From assembly GCF_937616625.2 (NCBI RefSeq), contig NC_065575.1:34099001-34163000 (forward strand): a DNA stretch of 64,000 nucleotides, read 5' to 3'. This stretch comes from Mercurialis annua. Taxonomy: Eukaryota; Streptophyta; Magnoliopsida; Malpighiales; Euphorbiaceae. Position numbers and translations under genes: made by a program. This document shows positions 43,441-55,102 of this stretch, one piece after another (within the stretch, counting starts at the first letter, position 1; each line of letters begins with the position of its first letter). A model generated the notes under the pieces. The model was not told the origin of the DNA and did no database searches. It saw nothing but the letters and a program-made list of their open reading frames with translations.

Positions 43441-46400
43441 TGTAATACCCCGTGATTTTAATGGCCATAATAAGCCATGTGTTAAGATTTTATAGGGTCG
43501 GGAGTACGTAAATTAGATTTAAGAATAAATTTAATTTATAAGAGTCCCTAAAAATGTATTGAGGTTCTATGAGTTTATAATTTAAATTGGGAATTTAAAT
43601 TATAATAATCGTATTAAAACGGGACTAGGTCGAAACGGCCCGGTAATCGAGATTCTTGGGGCTGCTGCACGTCCAGCGTGTTGTGCGGGCGCACAGGAGG
43701 CTGTGCAACTGCACAGCCTGTAATCGGAGGGGGGGGGGGGAATTTGGGTTTTTCAACCCGACTTGGTCTGACATGTTTAGGCAATCCGACTTGGTCTTAC
43801 ATAACCTTTGGTCTGTTGTTTTGATTAGGTTCTAAGCTTTATAGACTAAGTGTTTATGTGTTTTTCAGATGTGACATGCTTTAGTAAAATGTCTATACTC
43901 CCTAATGCACCGTTGGATCGGGCTCCCCTTTAGATATGTCGTTCCTGAGAGAATTTGCTAAAAACTGGACGGTTGAGATTATTTTCTTCCGTCGCGGGCG
44001 CGAGATATGGAGGTCGCGGGCGCGATATTTGTAGCGGGCGCGACGTGTTCGTGTCTTGGGCGCGACACGACACTGTAGGGTTCGCTGTTTTTGTATAAAT
44101 AGGCTTTTAACTCAATTTCTTTAGCCCCTTTCATCCTATTAGACCTAGAACGACCCTTTACTCAAATAAACTCAATTTCTATCATTCCTTTATGATTCAT
44201 GGTGGTTTTTAACAATTATTTGGTGATTGATTATCCGTTTCGCAGGATCTACGCAATTCCTTCATCGTATGATTCGTTGGTGTGATTTGTGGCTTCATTA
44301 TTTCGGTCCAGACCCTTAACCTAGGGTTTATTATCTTTATTATCGTATTGTTCATCACTCTAAGGTATTGTCTTCATCCCTTTTGTATTGGGTCATTGTT
44401 GTTGATGTGTTATGCGTAGAATTGCATGATTTAGGGTGTTTTGAAGATTAAAACCTTATGTTTGATGGTCTGAGTTTTATGATCTGAAATATATATATAT
44501 ATATATATATAAAATAGAGTTTAGTATGATTATTTTCTGATGTGTACTGATTAGAATTGGTTTGGCATGGTTTAAGCGATGATTATGCGTTTTCAAGCTT
44601 TTTGCGTTATAGATTCGCTTAGCAATTTATATAGGGTTAATTTCTAAAAAAATCACGAACTTTACACGAAGTGTCATTTTAATCATGAACTTTAAAAGTT
44701 GTCATTTAAAGGCACGAACTTTCATTTTGTTTCAAATCTATCACCAAAGTAAAATCCGGTGTATTTTATCGAACCAAAAATTCCTAATCCTATATACTCT
44801 AACTAAAAGATAATAAGATTTAATGTCGATTTATAATTTGGGTCTTTCATTAATGGTTTATTGAAGAATTTAGTCAACCAAAATACACTTAAATGATAGA
44901 TTTGAAACAAAATGAAAGTTCATGCCTTTAAATGGCAACTTTTAAAGGTCATGATTAAAATGAAATTTCGTGAAAAGTTCGTGATTTTTTTAGGAATTAA
45001 CCCATTTGTATATTATGTCTGATTTGGCATAATATTTTTATGTTTCTCACTTATATCTACTGATCTAAATAGTTTGTATTTGAATATGGGACTTGGAATT
45101 AAGTTGTTATGTAAAATCTCTACGATTTGCGAAATTGTCAATTTTATGAAAGTTAAACGCTATGATTGCAAAATGGTTTTCAAATGCTATACCTACTGAT
45201 ATAATATATTCTAAGTGATGTTTTAAAGGTTTTAAATGAGTAGTAACATATTTTGGTTCATCGATTGTTGGTTTTGAATCGTGTGGCTAGTTTAGGCAAT
45301 TTTCAGCAAAATTGCCATATTTGATTATTTGAGTGCTTTGGCTTAATTTTGGTTTTGATTAAATTGTTAATGGCTGGAAACTTTGTTTATAAAACGGTTT
45401 TGAACATATATAAAGATATTAGTTTCATCTTAGGTTGTTGGGTTACACAATTTCGTTAAAGGCATGTAAGGTGTTATATTGTATGTATTGTTTTGGGCTA
45501 AGCTATTTTAGGTTAAAGAAGAAACTTCAAAGGTGTTGAATCTTTTGATTCCATTTAAATGGTGTATTTAAGTGTATGTACTTTGGGTGTTACTTGCCAA
45601 GTGTTGGCAAGTTTTTTGGCTTAATTGTTTATCATGATTTTGGCATTATTAAGCTACAGAATGAGTTCTTATTTTAAACTTGGTTTTATTTAAGGATCAG
45701 ATTTACTTTGTCTAATGGTCGGGTTGGGTTAGACTTGTGTCGCCCGACATGTTGTGTTGAGCTATACTGGAGTAAGGCTAACACAATACTTTGGGAAAAC
45801 TCTTGGGTTTTAAAAGGACTATATAAGTATTTAAGAACTTTGAGTTCGTTTTAAAAGATAAGAACTCACCTAAACTTAACTTTCCTGATTATGTTATTTG
45901 GTTTGTATGGATACTTGTGTTGTACCTTGGTTGTGTTTTGAAATGCTAGTCCTATGTGGTGTCTAATAATCTCAGAGTTAGAGGTTGATCAGATTTTAAC
46001 TTATACAATGTTTTAGACCCGTCGACTGCTCGTGCTTCGGAATCTACGCAGGGTTAGCTGTTTGTCAAGATTCACGTGGATAAGCAAGCAGTGAGTTTCT
46101 AGTGTTATTTACCGCTTTATTAAGTACTGCAATTATTTTAGTATATAAACTGATTCGAACTGTTTTAAGCGATTATGGATCTGGATTGGAACGAGCTACT
46201 CGATAGGCTTGTATCGAGACTGTGTGCACCTGTAAGTACTCTGGGATCGGCAGACTAATGTCTTGCTTACGCTGGTATATGACGAGGATTTGTTCCCGTC
46301 CACTCTGGGTTCAGTATGATACGTCATACTTAAGCTGGTATCATTTTAATACTGTATTTCCATAATATTAAGTATATTAGTATAAAAGGATTTGTTTTTA

Positions 46401-46918
46401 AGGGTTTTAAACTTAATAAATGTAAATTTCATTATGAACTCATCTCAGTATATCTGACCCCGTTGTTTTCTCAATTTTCCAGGCTTATGATTTGAGTGCG
46501 TTGGTCATCTCCGTTTTTTAGATTCCTAGGAAGTTTTTACGTCAGTAAAGCTAGTTAACTGTTTTATCTCTTAGACCGCAGTAGAACTAGTTTATCATTT
46601 TGATTACTGTACTTTGATTGTCGGATTGGTCTGATTAATTTACTATTACCTTTGGCATGTATACTTTTGATTTATCTCGTTATAAATAAGGCATGCTGTT
46701 GAGACTCACTTTAGATGAGTATTTCAAATATTTAAGTTGTTCATATTAGAACTGTGATATAAACTGCTAGACTTAGGTTGGAGTCTTGGTTGCCCCCTGA
46801 GCAGTGTTTTCTGCAGGTTTATTTATTTGATTGTTTTCCGCGAGGCTTGCTACGGGTTTTGGTACGACCATACCCAAACCCCAGCGCCGGTCGCAATCCA
46901 TGAAATTGGATCGTGACA
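43441..46918 (+). repeat. Family X LTR (probable Ty3/gypsy), solo or truncated
   Basis: It starts TGTAATACCCCGTGATTTT and ends GGATCGTGACA. Related copies are 22956-24380 and 61173-64000; the first of these shows a tRNA-Met primer site after the GTGACA end, which sets the sense direction. No primer site follows here and the flanks (ATTTA, TAACT) do not match, so this is a solo LTR with altered ends or part of a larger remnant. It holds a nested MITE and palindromes at 43690-43715 and 44050-44075. The gypsy assignment rests on LTR length and end sequence only. Confidence 0.65.
44634..45003. mobile_element. Mutator-type MITE nested in X LTR
   Basis: 370 bp with ends GGGTTAATTTC...GAATTAACCC and the 9-bp target duplication ATTTATATA/ATTTGTATA (44625-44633 and 45004-45012). 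Arms of about 120 bp contain AAATCACGAACTTT and its complement. Confidence 0.88.
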
Positions 46919-48262
46919 TAACTGGACTTTGAAAAGTGAACTAGGAGGTTAAAAATGATAAAATGTTTTTTAATAGTAAGAGGTGTTCAGTTTAATAAAA
47001 AGCTGCGAAGTTTTAATTAAACCATACATTAATCAATGGATAATGTTACATGGGTTATGAGTTTGTACCGAGAATGGTATACGGTTTGAACGAGATATCA
47101 TAAGTTAAGATTAGTTCAAACATTATAAGTTATGTTTTGATTTATATAGTCTATACATGATATGTGTGCGGCATTTTGATTATGTCTAGATACAACGAGT
47201 TTCGATCCCCCGAGTCAAGACACCGAGGTGTTTGACTAGTGGACTATCATGAACATACATTTTGGGAGCGGGTTCTGTGAGTTCACTTTGTGGTTTTTTA
47301 CTTTTAAATATTTATATTTAAACTGTTTTTAAATAACAAATCGCACTAGTATAACATAGCCATGAAAGATCCATTGGAACAAACTTCCTATTATTTGTCA
47401 ATAGGATTGTGTGATCACCTGTAGCACACTAGATACGAGAATGTGTCTGACATAAAGGTCAGTTAAGTCAATGGGCGTTGGAAGTATCAGCTACTCTGAC
47501 TTAACAATCTGAGACGACTGAACGGTTATGGTCACAGGTAACACTGTGATGGCAGTTTCACGGTTACGGTCCAGACACCGGCTTAGACGGCAGTGATTCA
47601 GTTCACAGTTTAAGGCCTATGTTTTGTAGGTTGAGACCCATACAATTGTGTACCTTGTAGGGTTTCATCTGGATCAAGTAATTGGTAATATTTTATATAT
47701 ATGCGATTTGAATATTCAACTGTAAATGTGTATATTCACTCAGAAATATTTATATTTCTGACCCTCCCCACTGTTCACCTTTCTGGTTATGAAGTACGAG
47801 GTCAGACTTCCATAATAATTCTGGAAGTCGTCGTCTGTATCAGTAGAGCTGCAAGTAGTTGGATACTAGGAAGTCTGTCTTTCTATATACAATAGTTCAA
47901 CCTAATTTCATAAACTCTGATTTGAAATATTGTAAAAGATATATGTTTTGAAAAACTGCGTGTTTTGTAAAATGCTTGGACCATTAGTTTGAGAGACACA
48001 CTGGTTTTATGTTTATAGCATTTTAGCATTGTATTGGAAACAGAGCAGGTACGTCATAAGCGATTGATGTTTGTACTTTGGTTCCTTGATATACAATAAT
48101 GGTTTTGCAATCGCGTTTTCAATAAAGGTTTTAAAATGTTTTCGCAATAAGGTTGCGAACCTTTTTATGCTTTCAACGCAAAAAATTTATAAAGGTTTTT
48201 ACAATTGCTACGGGTTTTGGAGAAACCACTCCCATTCCCTAGTGTTGGTCTCGGGTCGTGCA
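46919..48262 (+). repeat. LTR-like segment related to family X
   Basis: It has the layout of an X LTR 3' half: a CTGACCCTCCCCACTGTTCA stretch near 47759, TTGCTACGGGTTTTGG near 48207 and the end GGTCTCGGGTCGTGCAG, which parallels GCGCCGGTCGC...ATCGTGACA of X. It is diverged from X overall. The inverted-repeat arm resumes right after it, so it belongs to the same insertion complex as 43441-46918. Confidence 0.5.
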
Positions 48263-48355
48263 GTTTCAATCCTTCAAATTGCAATTGCGCACTGATTTAG
48301 CCCGTTTGAATTCAGACATGCGGATTGCTAGCTCGTCACCCAAACGAGTTTCTCT

Positions 48356-48819
48356 AAACATCTACCGGAATCAGCTTATCGACTCCCCAAACAGTACTAT
48401 AAGAATCGGTACTGAACACCCCCCCCCCCCCCCGTAATTGTACATGCCCCCACATCAATAACATATTTTGGTTCAGGCATTTGTTTATATTATCTCACTA
48501 AAGAAGGAGCCATTTTCATGGTTATTGTATCGGCTGTTAAAATTAGATCTGTTAGGACTAGCTCTTGGTACTAATCCATAACGATCAAAGTCGAATTGTG
48601 AGCCTATTAATGAAGCAAATTCAATGAAGCAACAACTAGTACCATAGAGAAGTGGCCATAAACTTGAGAATTTTGACCAATTTGAAAGATCATTTAATGT
48701 AGTTGAAATAACTTAAATTTTAGTTGTTCGATCAAGTAAGGAAAGTCAATGGAATTCATAACAGTCTCAATTTTATTTTTTTCCGTTATTTTTGCAGAAT
48801 ATTCAAGTGTTAAGACCAT
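48356..48819 (-). pseudogene. ndhK: Plastid ndhK fragment (NAD(P)H dehydrogenase subunit K)
   Basis: The start ATG overlaps the last codons of ndhC, as in plastomes. It begins [20 protein letters not shown], then passes to [29 protein letters not shown] and [16 protein letters not shown] in shifted frames, then [25 protein letters not shown] and [20 protein letters not shown] before the break. In the plastid this is a Fe-S subunit of the thylakoid NDH complex. Frameshifts and a poly-C expansion (48418-48433) have destroyed it. Confidence 0.87.
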
Positions 48820-49172
48820 TCTAATGCTCCTTTTCTCCAAGCATAAACTGAACCAACAATTAGGATAAGTACGAAAATTAAAGTTTCTATAAATACGGAT
48901 AACCCCAATACGTCGAAACTCATTGCCCATGGATAAAGAAAAACAGTTTCAACATTAAAAATAACGAAAACTAGATCAAGCATATAATAACGGATTCAAA
49001 ATGTAACCAAGCATCGCCCGTTGGTTCTATCCCTGATTCATAACTAGAAAAGTTTCTCCGACCCTTTGCTAATTGAGGATAAAATTCCGGCAATTAAAAA
49101 TGCTAAAATAGGAATAACACTTGATATTATTAGGAATGACCAGGATATATCATATTCGTAAATCAGAAACAT
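48810..49172 (-). pseudogene. ndhC: Plastid ndhC copy (NAD(P)H dehydrogenase subunit 3)
   Basis: It begins [20 protein letters not shown] and ends with [19 protein letters not shown] and a stop, the full span of the plastid membrane subunit (about 120 residues). At least two frameshifts are visible: an extra T giving a stop after EKLF, and a lost base near the HFESVIICL stretch that should read RFQIRYYMF. It is a plastid-derived relic, not a nuclear gene. Confidence 0.9.
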
Positions 49173-49510
49173 ATGCGCACTCTTATGAGTGTGCAAAATT
49201 TATTAGATTAGTTTAGTCAAGTCGAATTGGAATTCCTTCTAAATTCTATTAGAAATTTTTATTTTATTTATTTTCGATTTGATTTTATATATTTATATTA
49301 TTAATATATTCCTATATTAATATTGAATATTTATATTCTTTTTATATTCTATTCATATTATTTGGATTATTTTCTATCGATTCTATAATTATGATTATTA
49401 TTTTCTATATATTTTTTATTATTTAGATTATGATTATGTATATTAATTTATATTTATTTATATTTATTTATATTATTTATATTCTAATTACAGATATTAT
49501 TTAGATATTA

Positions 49511-50050
49511 ATTGGACGCTTCAATCCTTATCACTTTTTACCTGTTCGGAAAAAAAAGTGTCTACAAGCACAGTCCTTTACATTAAAGTCTCTTCAACTT
49601 TAATTATTATTTAATATAATAAATAAATTAACTATTTAAGTATTTTGCTGAAATTTAAATTGGAAGTGCCATTTTAGTTCCCGAAACTGTAAAAAGAGCC
49701 TAAATGAGCTATATAGTATGAATTTGTGTACACTATCTTATTCAATATATGTAATTGAGAAAATTGACCCATAATATTTTAAGGTTCTGAGATTGGTTCA
49801 TTTTTTTGAACTATGGTTTGCAGTTTCTTTTATATTTATGGGGTAGTTGTGACAATTATGGTTTAATCCTCCAAATCCTATAACTATGCGTAGATTTAAT
49901 CCTTGCAATTTTTCAAACAAATCAACTACTTGTTACTTGACTGTGTTTTTTTTAAATTATCATTGGATGCTTCAAATCCTGATAGTTTTTCCGCTGTTTG
50001 AAAAATAGTTGTCTACACATATTATGTGTTAGTTCAGAAATTGAATCGAC
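49511..50050. repeat. Copies of the inverted-repeat outer segment
   Basis: 49511-49560 (TTGGACGCTTCAATCC...GTCTACAAG) continues the arm beyond the plastid insert. 49880-50020 is a further diverged copy of the same segment (TTAATCCTTGCAATTTTTCA, then CATTGGATGCTTCAAATCC, then GTCTACACA). Confidence 0.55.
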
Positions 50051-50567
50051 TAGTTTAAAAGTATTCCTAATCTTATATGTATAAACTATTAATTGCTGAT
50101 AGTGTTTTAATGCTTTAATCGAATGTATGATATCCATAGCAGTAATATGAAAATTGAATCCAAACATGCAACTCCAGATTAATAATGCAAATAAATTCTT
50201 AATTCAATCAGTCTAACATATAAAAATCATAAAATATATTATGAAAAGAAAATAGATGTGTATATACTTCTTAAATACAATGATCACTAAAATCAATCTC
50301 ATCTTTATAAATTTTAGACTTTATTCATATAGTACTGAATAAAATTTAGTTTCTTTGATTACGTGATCGAAATCTAGAGCTAGATGCTTGATTAGAATTA
50401 TGTGATATTTCATTTACTAGTTATTCTAGTTTATGCTATATTTTCAAATTTATCATGCACATTTTATTTTAAATCAGTATCCAATTTATTGTTATTTCTA
50501 GTTTTATGCTTATATGAATGTAAGTTCTAGTTTTACTAGTTGTAGAAATCTGATGTAATGAATGATT
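50051..50567. other. AT-rich intergenic DNA, nothing recognised
   Basis: No frame, repeat or RNA gene seen before the LTR of E4. Confidence 0.4.
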
Positions 50568-50769
50568 TGTTGAATATATGGCCAAGTATAAGACTTGGAG
50601 TAGTGCCCAAGTATAATACTTAGAGTAGTTGTCAGGTATAAGACTTGGAATAGTAGCCAAGTATACTTCCTCATTACATTAGTTAGCCTATATATAGATG
50701 TGTCTTGTACCTTGTAAAGATAAGAAAGAAAAAATTATCTTCTTCTTATTCTCTATATTATTTTCTACA
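50568..50769 (+). repeat. 5' LTR of E4
   Basis: 202 bp, TGTTGAATATATGGCC to TTATTTTCTACA. It carries about three and a half copies of a 24-bp unit with the core AAGTATAAGACTTGGAGTAG (50583-50670), and TATATATAGATG as a TATA-like box near 50690. The primer site that follows is weak (TAGTATCAAAGCG). Confidence 0.88.
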
Positions 50770-50812
50770 TAGTATCAAAGCGGGTTCGATATTTGGACCT
50801 GACTCAAATTCT

Positions 50813-51690
50813 ATCATGGTACCATCAAACTCAAATTCTAATCCTCAAATTGTCATAATCATATTGATGCTCCTTTTCCTATGGGCATATTCTAAATGAA
50901 GATAATTATACTCTCTGGTCAAAAGTTATGAAAATGCGTATTAATGGTAGAAAAATGTAGAGATACATCAGTGGTGGTAAAATTATGCATGCAGAGGAAG
51001 CGAAGAATATGAAAATTGGTGCTCAGAGAACGATAAAGTGAAGAGATGGTTGTGTGATTCTATGTCCACAACATTGATGAGCAGGTATGTATGTTTGAAA
51101 ATTGCAAAGGAAGTTTGGGACTCTCTTGAAGCTATGTATACAGACACCTCTGATGAAACTCAAATCTTTGTGCTACATAGGAAGTGTGTTTCAACAAAAG
51201 AAATGGGTCGATTGCTTGCAACTTATTATGATGAATTAGCAGAACTCTTTCAAGAGATCGAACAATGCAACATGGTGAAAGGATAAAGTGTTGGATCTAT
51301 TGCCCTACTTCAAAAATATGTAGGACGTCTTAGGGTTCACATGTTGCTCTTTAGATTGGATGGTATGTATGATCAAGTTCGTGGAGAAATTCTTTGGAAA
51401 GATCCTCCGCTTACATTGGAACATTCTTATCAGATGGTACGAAGGGTTTTTGTTCACAAACATGGGAGTTCAAACACCTTTAACTGAGTCTTCAGTCATG
51501 GCAATCAAAAAGGGACAGCCTCAAGGTTTGTGGAACTCTCATAAAGAGAATAGACCTCTCTGGCTTAATCTTGAATGTACTCATCGTGGAGATAAAGGCC
51601 ACACAAGGAAAAAGTGTTATGAAGTTATTGGGTATCCTGAATGGTGGGTTTTACAAGGCGACCAAAGAAGAACATAGTTGTGAATAAGGA
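50813..51690 (+). pseudogene. E4 gag, frameshifted
   Basis: Pieces of a retrotransposon Gag occur in several frames. MKRWLCDSMSTTLMSRYVCL and AKEVWDSLEAMYTDTSDETQ lie at 51038-51286. A zinc knuckle CTHRGDKGHTRKKC lies near 51576-51617, in which the second Cys (normally CTHCG) is Arg, so metal binding is compromised. PEWW follows, as usual in this group. Confidence 0.78.
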
Positions 51691-53125
51691 TGTCACTAAA
51701 AGCTCTCCTTCGGTGAATGTTGCCCAATCAGGTATGAATACTAAAGGTAGTGTTTTTTCTGTAAATTATTTGAATAGAATTTGGCTAATTGATACCGGTG
51801 CATCAAATCATATGGTAATGACTCTAACATGTTATCTTCTATTACACCCTCAACTCAAACCTCTCTATATATAGCTAATGATGGTTCATCTCATGTGGTT
51901 GGAGAAGGTTCTACTGATATATCTGAATCCATTTCCTTAAATTCGGTCCTTGTTGTTCCTGCCCTTGAGTATAATATCCTGTCTGATAGTAGAATCACTA
52001 CTGCAGTTTCATGTACAGTGACGTTCTGGCCTTATTTTTGTATTTTTCAGGACATAGTGACTCGACATGTTCTTGGTTTTGGTGTTAGGAAAGGAAACCT
52101 CTACTATTTGGACTTGACTAATAGTGGAGAGCAGAGAATTCATCAAGTAAATAAAGTTGTAGGAATTGAAGAAGCCAAAGCTGATGTATGGCTATGGCAT
52201 AAGCGACTAGGTCATCTTTCTTTTGGGTACCTTCAAAAATTAAACTCGTCTCTTTTTTCAAAATGTGTCGTTTTAGAGTTTCAATGTGATAATTGTGAAC
52301 TTACCAAAAGTCACCGTGTTATATATTCTCCAAATTTTAATAAAGATCCAACAATGTTCAGTATTATTCACTCAGATGTGTGGGGTCCTACATGAATCGT
52401 GTCTCTATCTAGAGCTCATTATTTTATGACTTTTATTGATGAATGTACTTTTATGTTGTGGGTATCCCTAGTTACCCAAAAGAGTGAAGTCTTTGAAGTT
52501 TTTAGAACCTTTTTTCATATGGTTTTGACCCAATTTCAAAGAAAAATACAACTTTATCAATACGATAATGGAGGAGAATTTTCCATCAATCCATGTTAGA
52601 ACTCTTCAAAAATAATGGAATTCGGCATCAAACTTCTAATGTTTATACATCACAACAAAATGGGTTAGCTGGACGAATGAATAGATAATTGTTAGAAGTC
52701 GTTCGAGCATCTCTGTTTGGAATGAATGTACCACTGAATTATTGTGGGGAAGCATTAAAATCTACTGCTTACTTGAAAAATCGCACCCCATCTAAAGTCA
52801 CTGAATTTCAAACCCCTTTTCAAAAACTTCATAACCTTATCACTATTCCTGCAATGCCAAACCTTGAACCACGTGTTTTTGGATGTGTTGTCTTTGTGCA
52901 TATTCCTAAACATCAACGACAAAAATTAGACCATTGTTCTTGAAAGTGTATATTTTTGGGATATGCTTATTTTAAAAAGGGATATCGGTGTTATGATCAT
53001 ATAGAAGGAAAGGTGTATATCTCATTTGATGTTTCATTTCGAGAATTAGAGGTGTATTTTGTGGAATCTTCCCTTCAGGGGGAGAAATATAATATTGGTG
53101 ACGGAAGACTTCCATTACTGGAGAT
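51641..53125 (+). pseudogene. E4 protease and integrase, frameshifted
   Basis: The protease motif WLIDTGASNHM lies at about 51782-51815. After a frame change, GAG_pre-integrase WLWHKRLGHLSFGYLQKL and IHSDVWGPT (first catalytic Asp) lie at 51829-52395, ended by a TGA. FIDECTFMLWVSLV and YDNGGEF (second Asp) lie at 52399-52599. QNGLAGRMNR near 52655-52685 replaces the usual QNGVAERMNR, so the catalytic Glu is Gly. Integrase is therefore inactive. Confidence 0.82.
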
Positions 53126-55096
53126 TTGTTTCAAGAACTAGAAGATGTCACAAATCATCTGAATAACCGGAGTAGTCTACCTGATAATGAAAAAGAAAGT
53201 GATGAAATACAAATGGAAGGGGAAGACCATGATATTGACGATCGATATCATATGGATATAGAAAACGAGGATAAAGAGGATAAAACAACAGTGGATCAAG
53301 ACAAAGCTATTGATTTTAATAAAGAATCCAACTTCCTAACACCATCTACTGAGCACCTTTCGTCAAATGTCGAACCTCAGGTATTACCTAATCCTCACAT
53401 TGATATTCAGCTTAGGCGTTCAGAAAGACCCACTAGAGGTATTCCAAAATGCACTTATGAGCTAGATATTAATTCAAAAGCCAAATACCTAATTGCTCAT
53501 TTTGTGTCCACAAATAAGTTGTCTAAGTCATTTGCATGCACTGTGAATCAATTATCCTCTTTTTCTATTCCTAGTAATTTGCAGGAAGCACCATCAGATC
53601 CACAATGGAAAAAAACCATGAATGAAGAAATGAATGCATTACAGAAAAATTCAACTTGGGAACTTGTTGATAAACCCCATGGATATCGTATTGTGGGATG
53701 TCGGTGGATCTTTACTATAAAGGTCAAATCTGATGGAAGCATTGATATATATGAAGCAAGACTGGTTGCCAAAGGATATACACAAACATATGGTGTAGAT
53801 TATGAGGAGACTTTTGCCCTAGTGGCAAAGATAAATACTATTCGGATACTAATTTCTCTTGCAGCTAATCAAGATTGGCCATTACACCAGTTTGATGTGA
53901 AGAATGCTTTTCTCAATGGAGACTTAGAAGAAGAAGTTTACATGGAGCTACCACCTGGAATTACAAACTCTGAGAAACAAAAGGTATGCAAATTAAAGAA
54001 GGCCTTATATGGTTTGACACCACGAGTTTGGTTTGGACGGCTAATGAAGAGCATGAAGATTTTTGGATATAAACAAAGTAATTCTGATCATACTTTGTTT
54101 ATAAAGAGAAAATCAGGAAAGCTTACTGCTCTTATTGTTTATGTTGATGATATGGTTGTTACTGGAAATGACTCAGTGGAATTGGAGGCACTGAAAAACT
54201 ATTTATCTCAAGAATTTGAGATGAAGGATTTGGGTCAATCAAAATACTTTCTAGGCATTGAAGTTGCAAGATCGACTGAAGATATTTTCATGTCTCAACG
54301 AAAGTACATATTAGATCTTCTTGCAGAAACTGGTATGGTTGACTGCAAGCCGATAGACACTCTGATTGAAGCAAACCATCACTTGGGAATTTTTCCTGAA
54401 CAAGTTTCTTATGACAAAGCAAGGTATCAACGGCTAGTTGGAAGGCTGATTTATCTCTCTCATACTCGACAAAATATTGCATATGCCATTGGCGTTTTTA
54501 GTCAGTTCATGCATAATCCTAGTGAAGATCACATGATGGCAGTCGTTCCAATTCTTAGGTATTTAAAGAAATCTCCAGGAAAGGGTCTCTTATTCAGAAA
54601 ACGTGGTGATATGGAAGTAATAGGATACACTGATGCAGATTGGGCAGGAGATATGATAAAGAGAAGGTCAACCTCTGGTTATTTTACGTTTGTTTGTGGA
54701 AATTTGGTGACATTTAGAGCCAAGAAGCAAAACGTTGTTGTTAGATCAAGTGCAGAATCTGAGTTTTGTGGTATGGCTCATGGAGTATGTGAACTTCTTT
54801 GGATACGAAATATTTTGAAGGATCTTGGTTTTAATCTTGTGAAAGCAATGGATCTACATTGTGACAACAAAGCAGCAATTATGATTGCTCACAATCCTAT
54901 CCAACATGATCGCATGAAACATGTTGAAATAGATCGGTTCTTTATTAGAGAAAATATTGACAAACGGTTCATAAATTTTGCATTTGTAAAGTCAAAATAT
55001 CAACTTGCATATATGCTTACAAAAGGAGTTTGTGGACAAGCTTTTAATAAAGCAGTTGACAAGTTGGGCATGATTGATATCTATGCTCCATCTTGA
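53126..55096 (+). CDS. E4 reverse transcriptase and RNase H ORF
   Basis: A 656-codon frame. The N-terminal 100 residues are acidic linker, ending in RRSERPTRGIP. RT runs from about residue 155 to 420 with VGCRWIFTIKVKSDG, EARLVAKGYTQ, DVKNAFLNGDLEEEVYM and an intact catalytic YVDDM at 339-343. The segment KKALYGLTPRVWF lacks two residues normally present (KQ/S after GL), a small in-frame deletion. RNase H spans about 500-640 with YTDADWAGD, RSSAESEF and HCDNKAA, covering the acidic catalytic residues. It ends MIDIYAPS just before the polypurine tract. It copies element RNA into DNA in family members; here it lacks an intact upstream polyprotein. Confidence 0.85.
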   Translation: MFQELEDVTNHLNNRSSLPDNEKESDEIQMEGEDHDIDDRYHMDIENEDKEDKTTVDQDKAIDFNKESNFLTPSTEHLSSNVEPQVLPNPHIDIQLRRSERPTRGIPKCTYELDINSKAKYLIAHFVSTNKLSKSFACTVNQLSSFSIPSNLQEAPSDPQWKKTMNEEMNALQKNSTWELVDKPHGYRIVGCRWIFTIKVKSDGSIDIYEARLVAKGYTQTYGVDYEETFALVAKINTIRILISLAANQDWPLHQFDVKNAFLNGDLEEEVYMELPPGITNSEKQKVCKLKKALYGLTPRVWFGRLMKSMKIFGYKQSNSDHTLFIKRKSGKLTALIVYVDDMVVTGNDSVELEALKNYLSQEFEMKDLGQSKYFLGIEVARSTEDIFMSQRKYILDLLAETGMVDCKPIDTLIEANHHLGIFPEQVSYDKARYQRLVGRLIYLSHTRQNIAYAIGVFSQFMHNPSEDHMMAVVPILRYLKKSPGKGLLFRKRGDMEVIGYTDADWAGDMIKRRSTSGYFTFVCGNLVTFRAKKQNVVVRSSAESEFCGMAHGVCELLWIRNILKDLGFNLVKAMDLHCDNKAAIMIAHNPIQHDRMKHVEIDRFFIRENIDKRFINFAFVKSKYQLAYMLTKGVCGQAFNKAVDKLGMIDIYAPS

Positions 55097-55102
55097 GGGG
55101 AG

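Larger units (their letters stand above)
48356..49508 (-). other. Nuclear plastid DNA insertion (NUPT): ndhK-ndhC and upstream spacer
   Basis: The minus strand carries the start of ndhC, ndhC itself, the overlapping ndhK start and about half of ndhK, in the plastid gene order, plus AT-rich sequence upstream of ndhC (49173-49508) resembling the plastid spacer. The left break is inside ndhK. The flanks match an uninterrupted paralogous repeat at 39165-39260. Both genes are frameshifted, so the fragment is non-functional. Confidence 0.87.

Noticed and set aside
43436..46923. A target duplication for the X LTR at 43441-46918
   Set aside because: ATTTA and TAACT do not match; the adjoining 46919-48262 segment seems to belong to the same insertion complex, so a simple solo LTR is not proven.
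48694..48930. 78-codon ORF on the minus strand
   Set aside because: It is a frameshift fusion of ndhC and ndhK sequence in the plastid-derived insert, not a nuclear gene.
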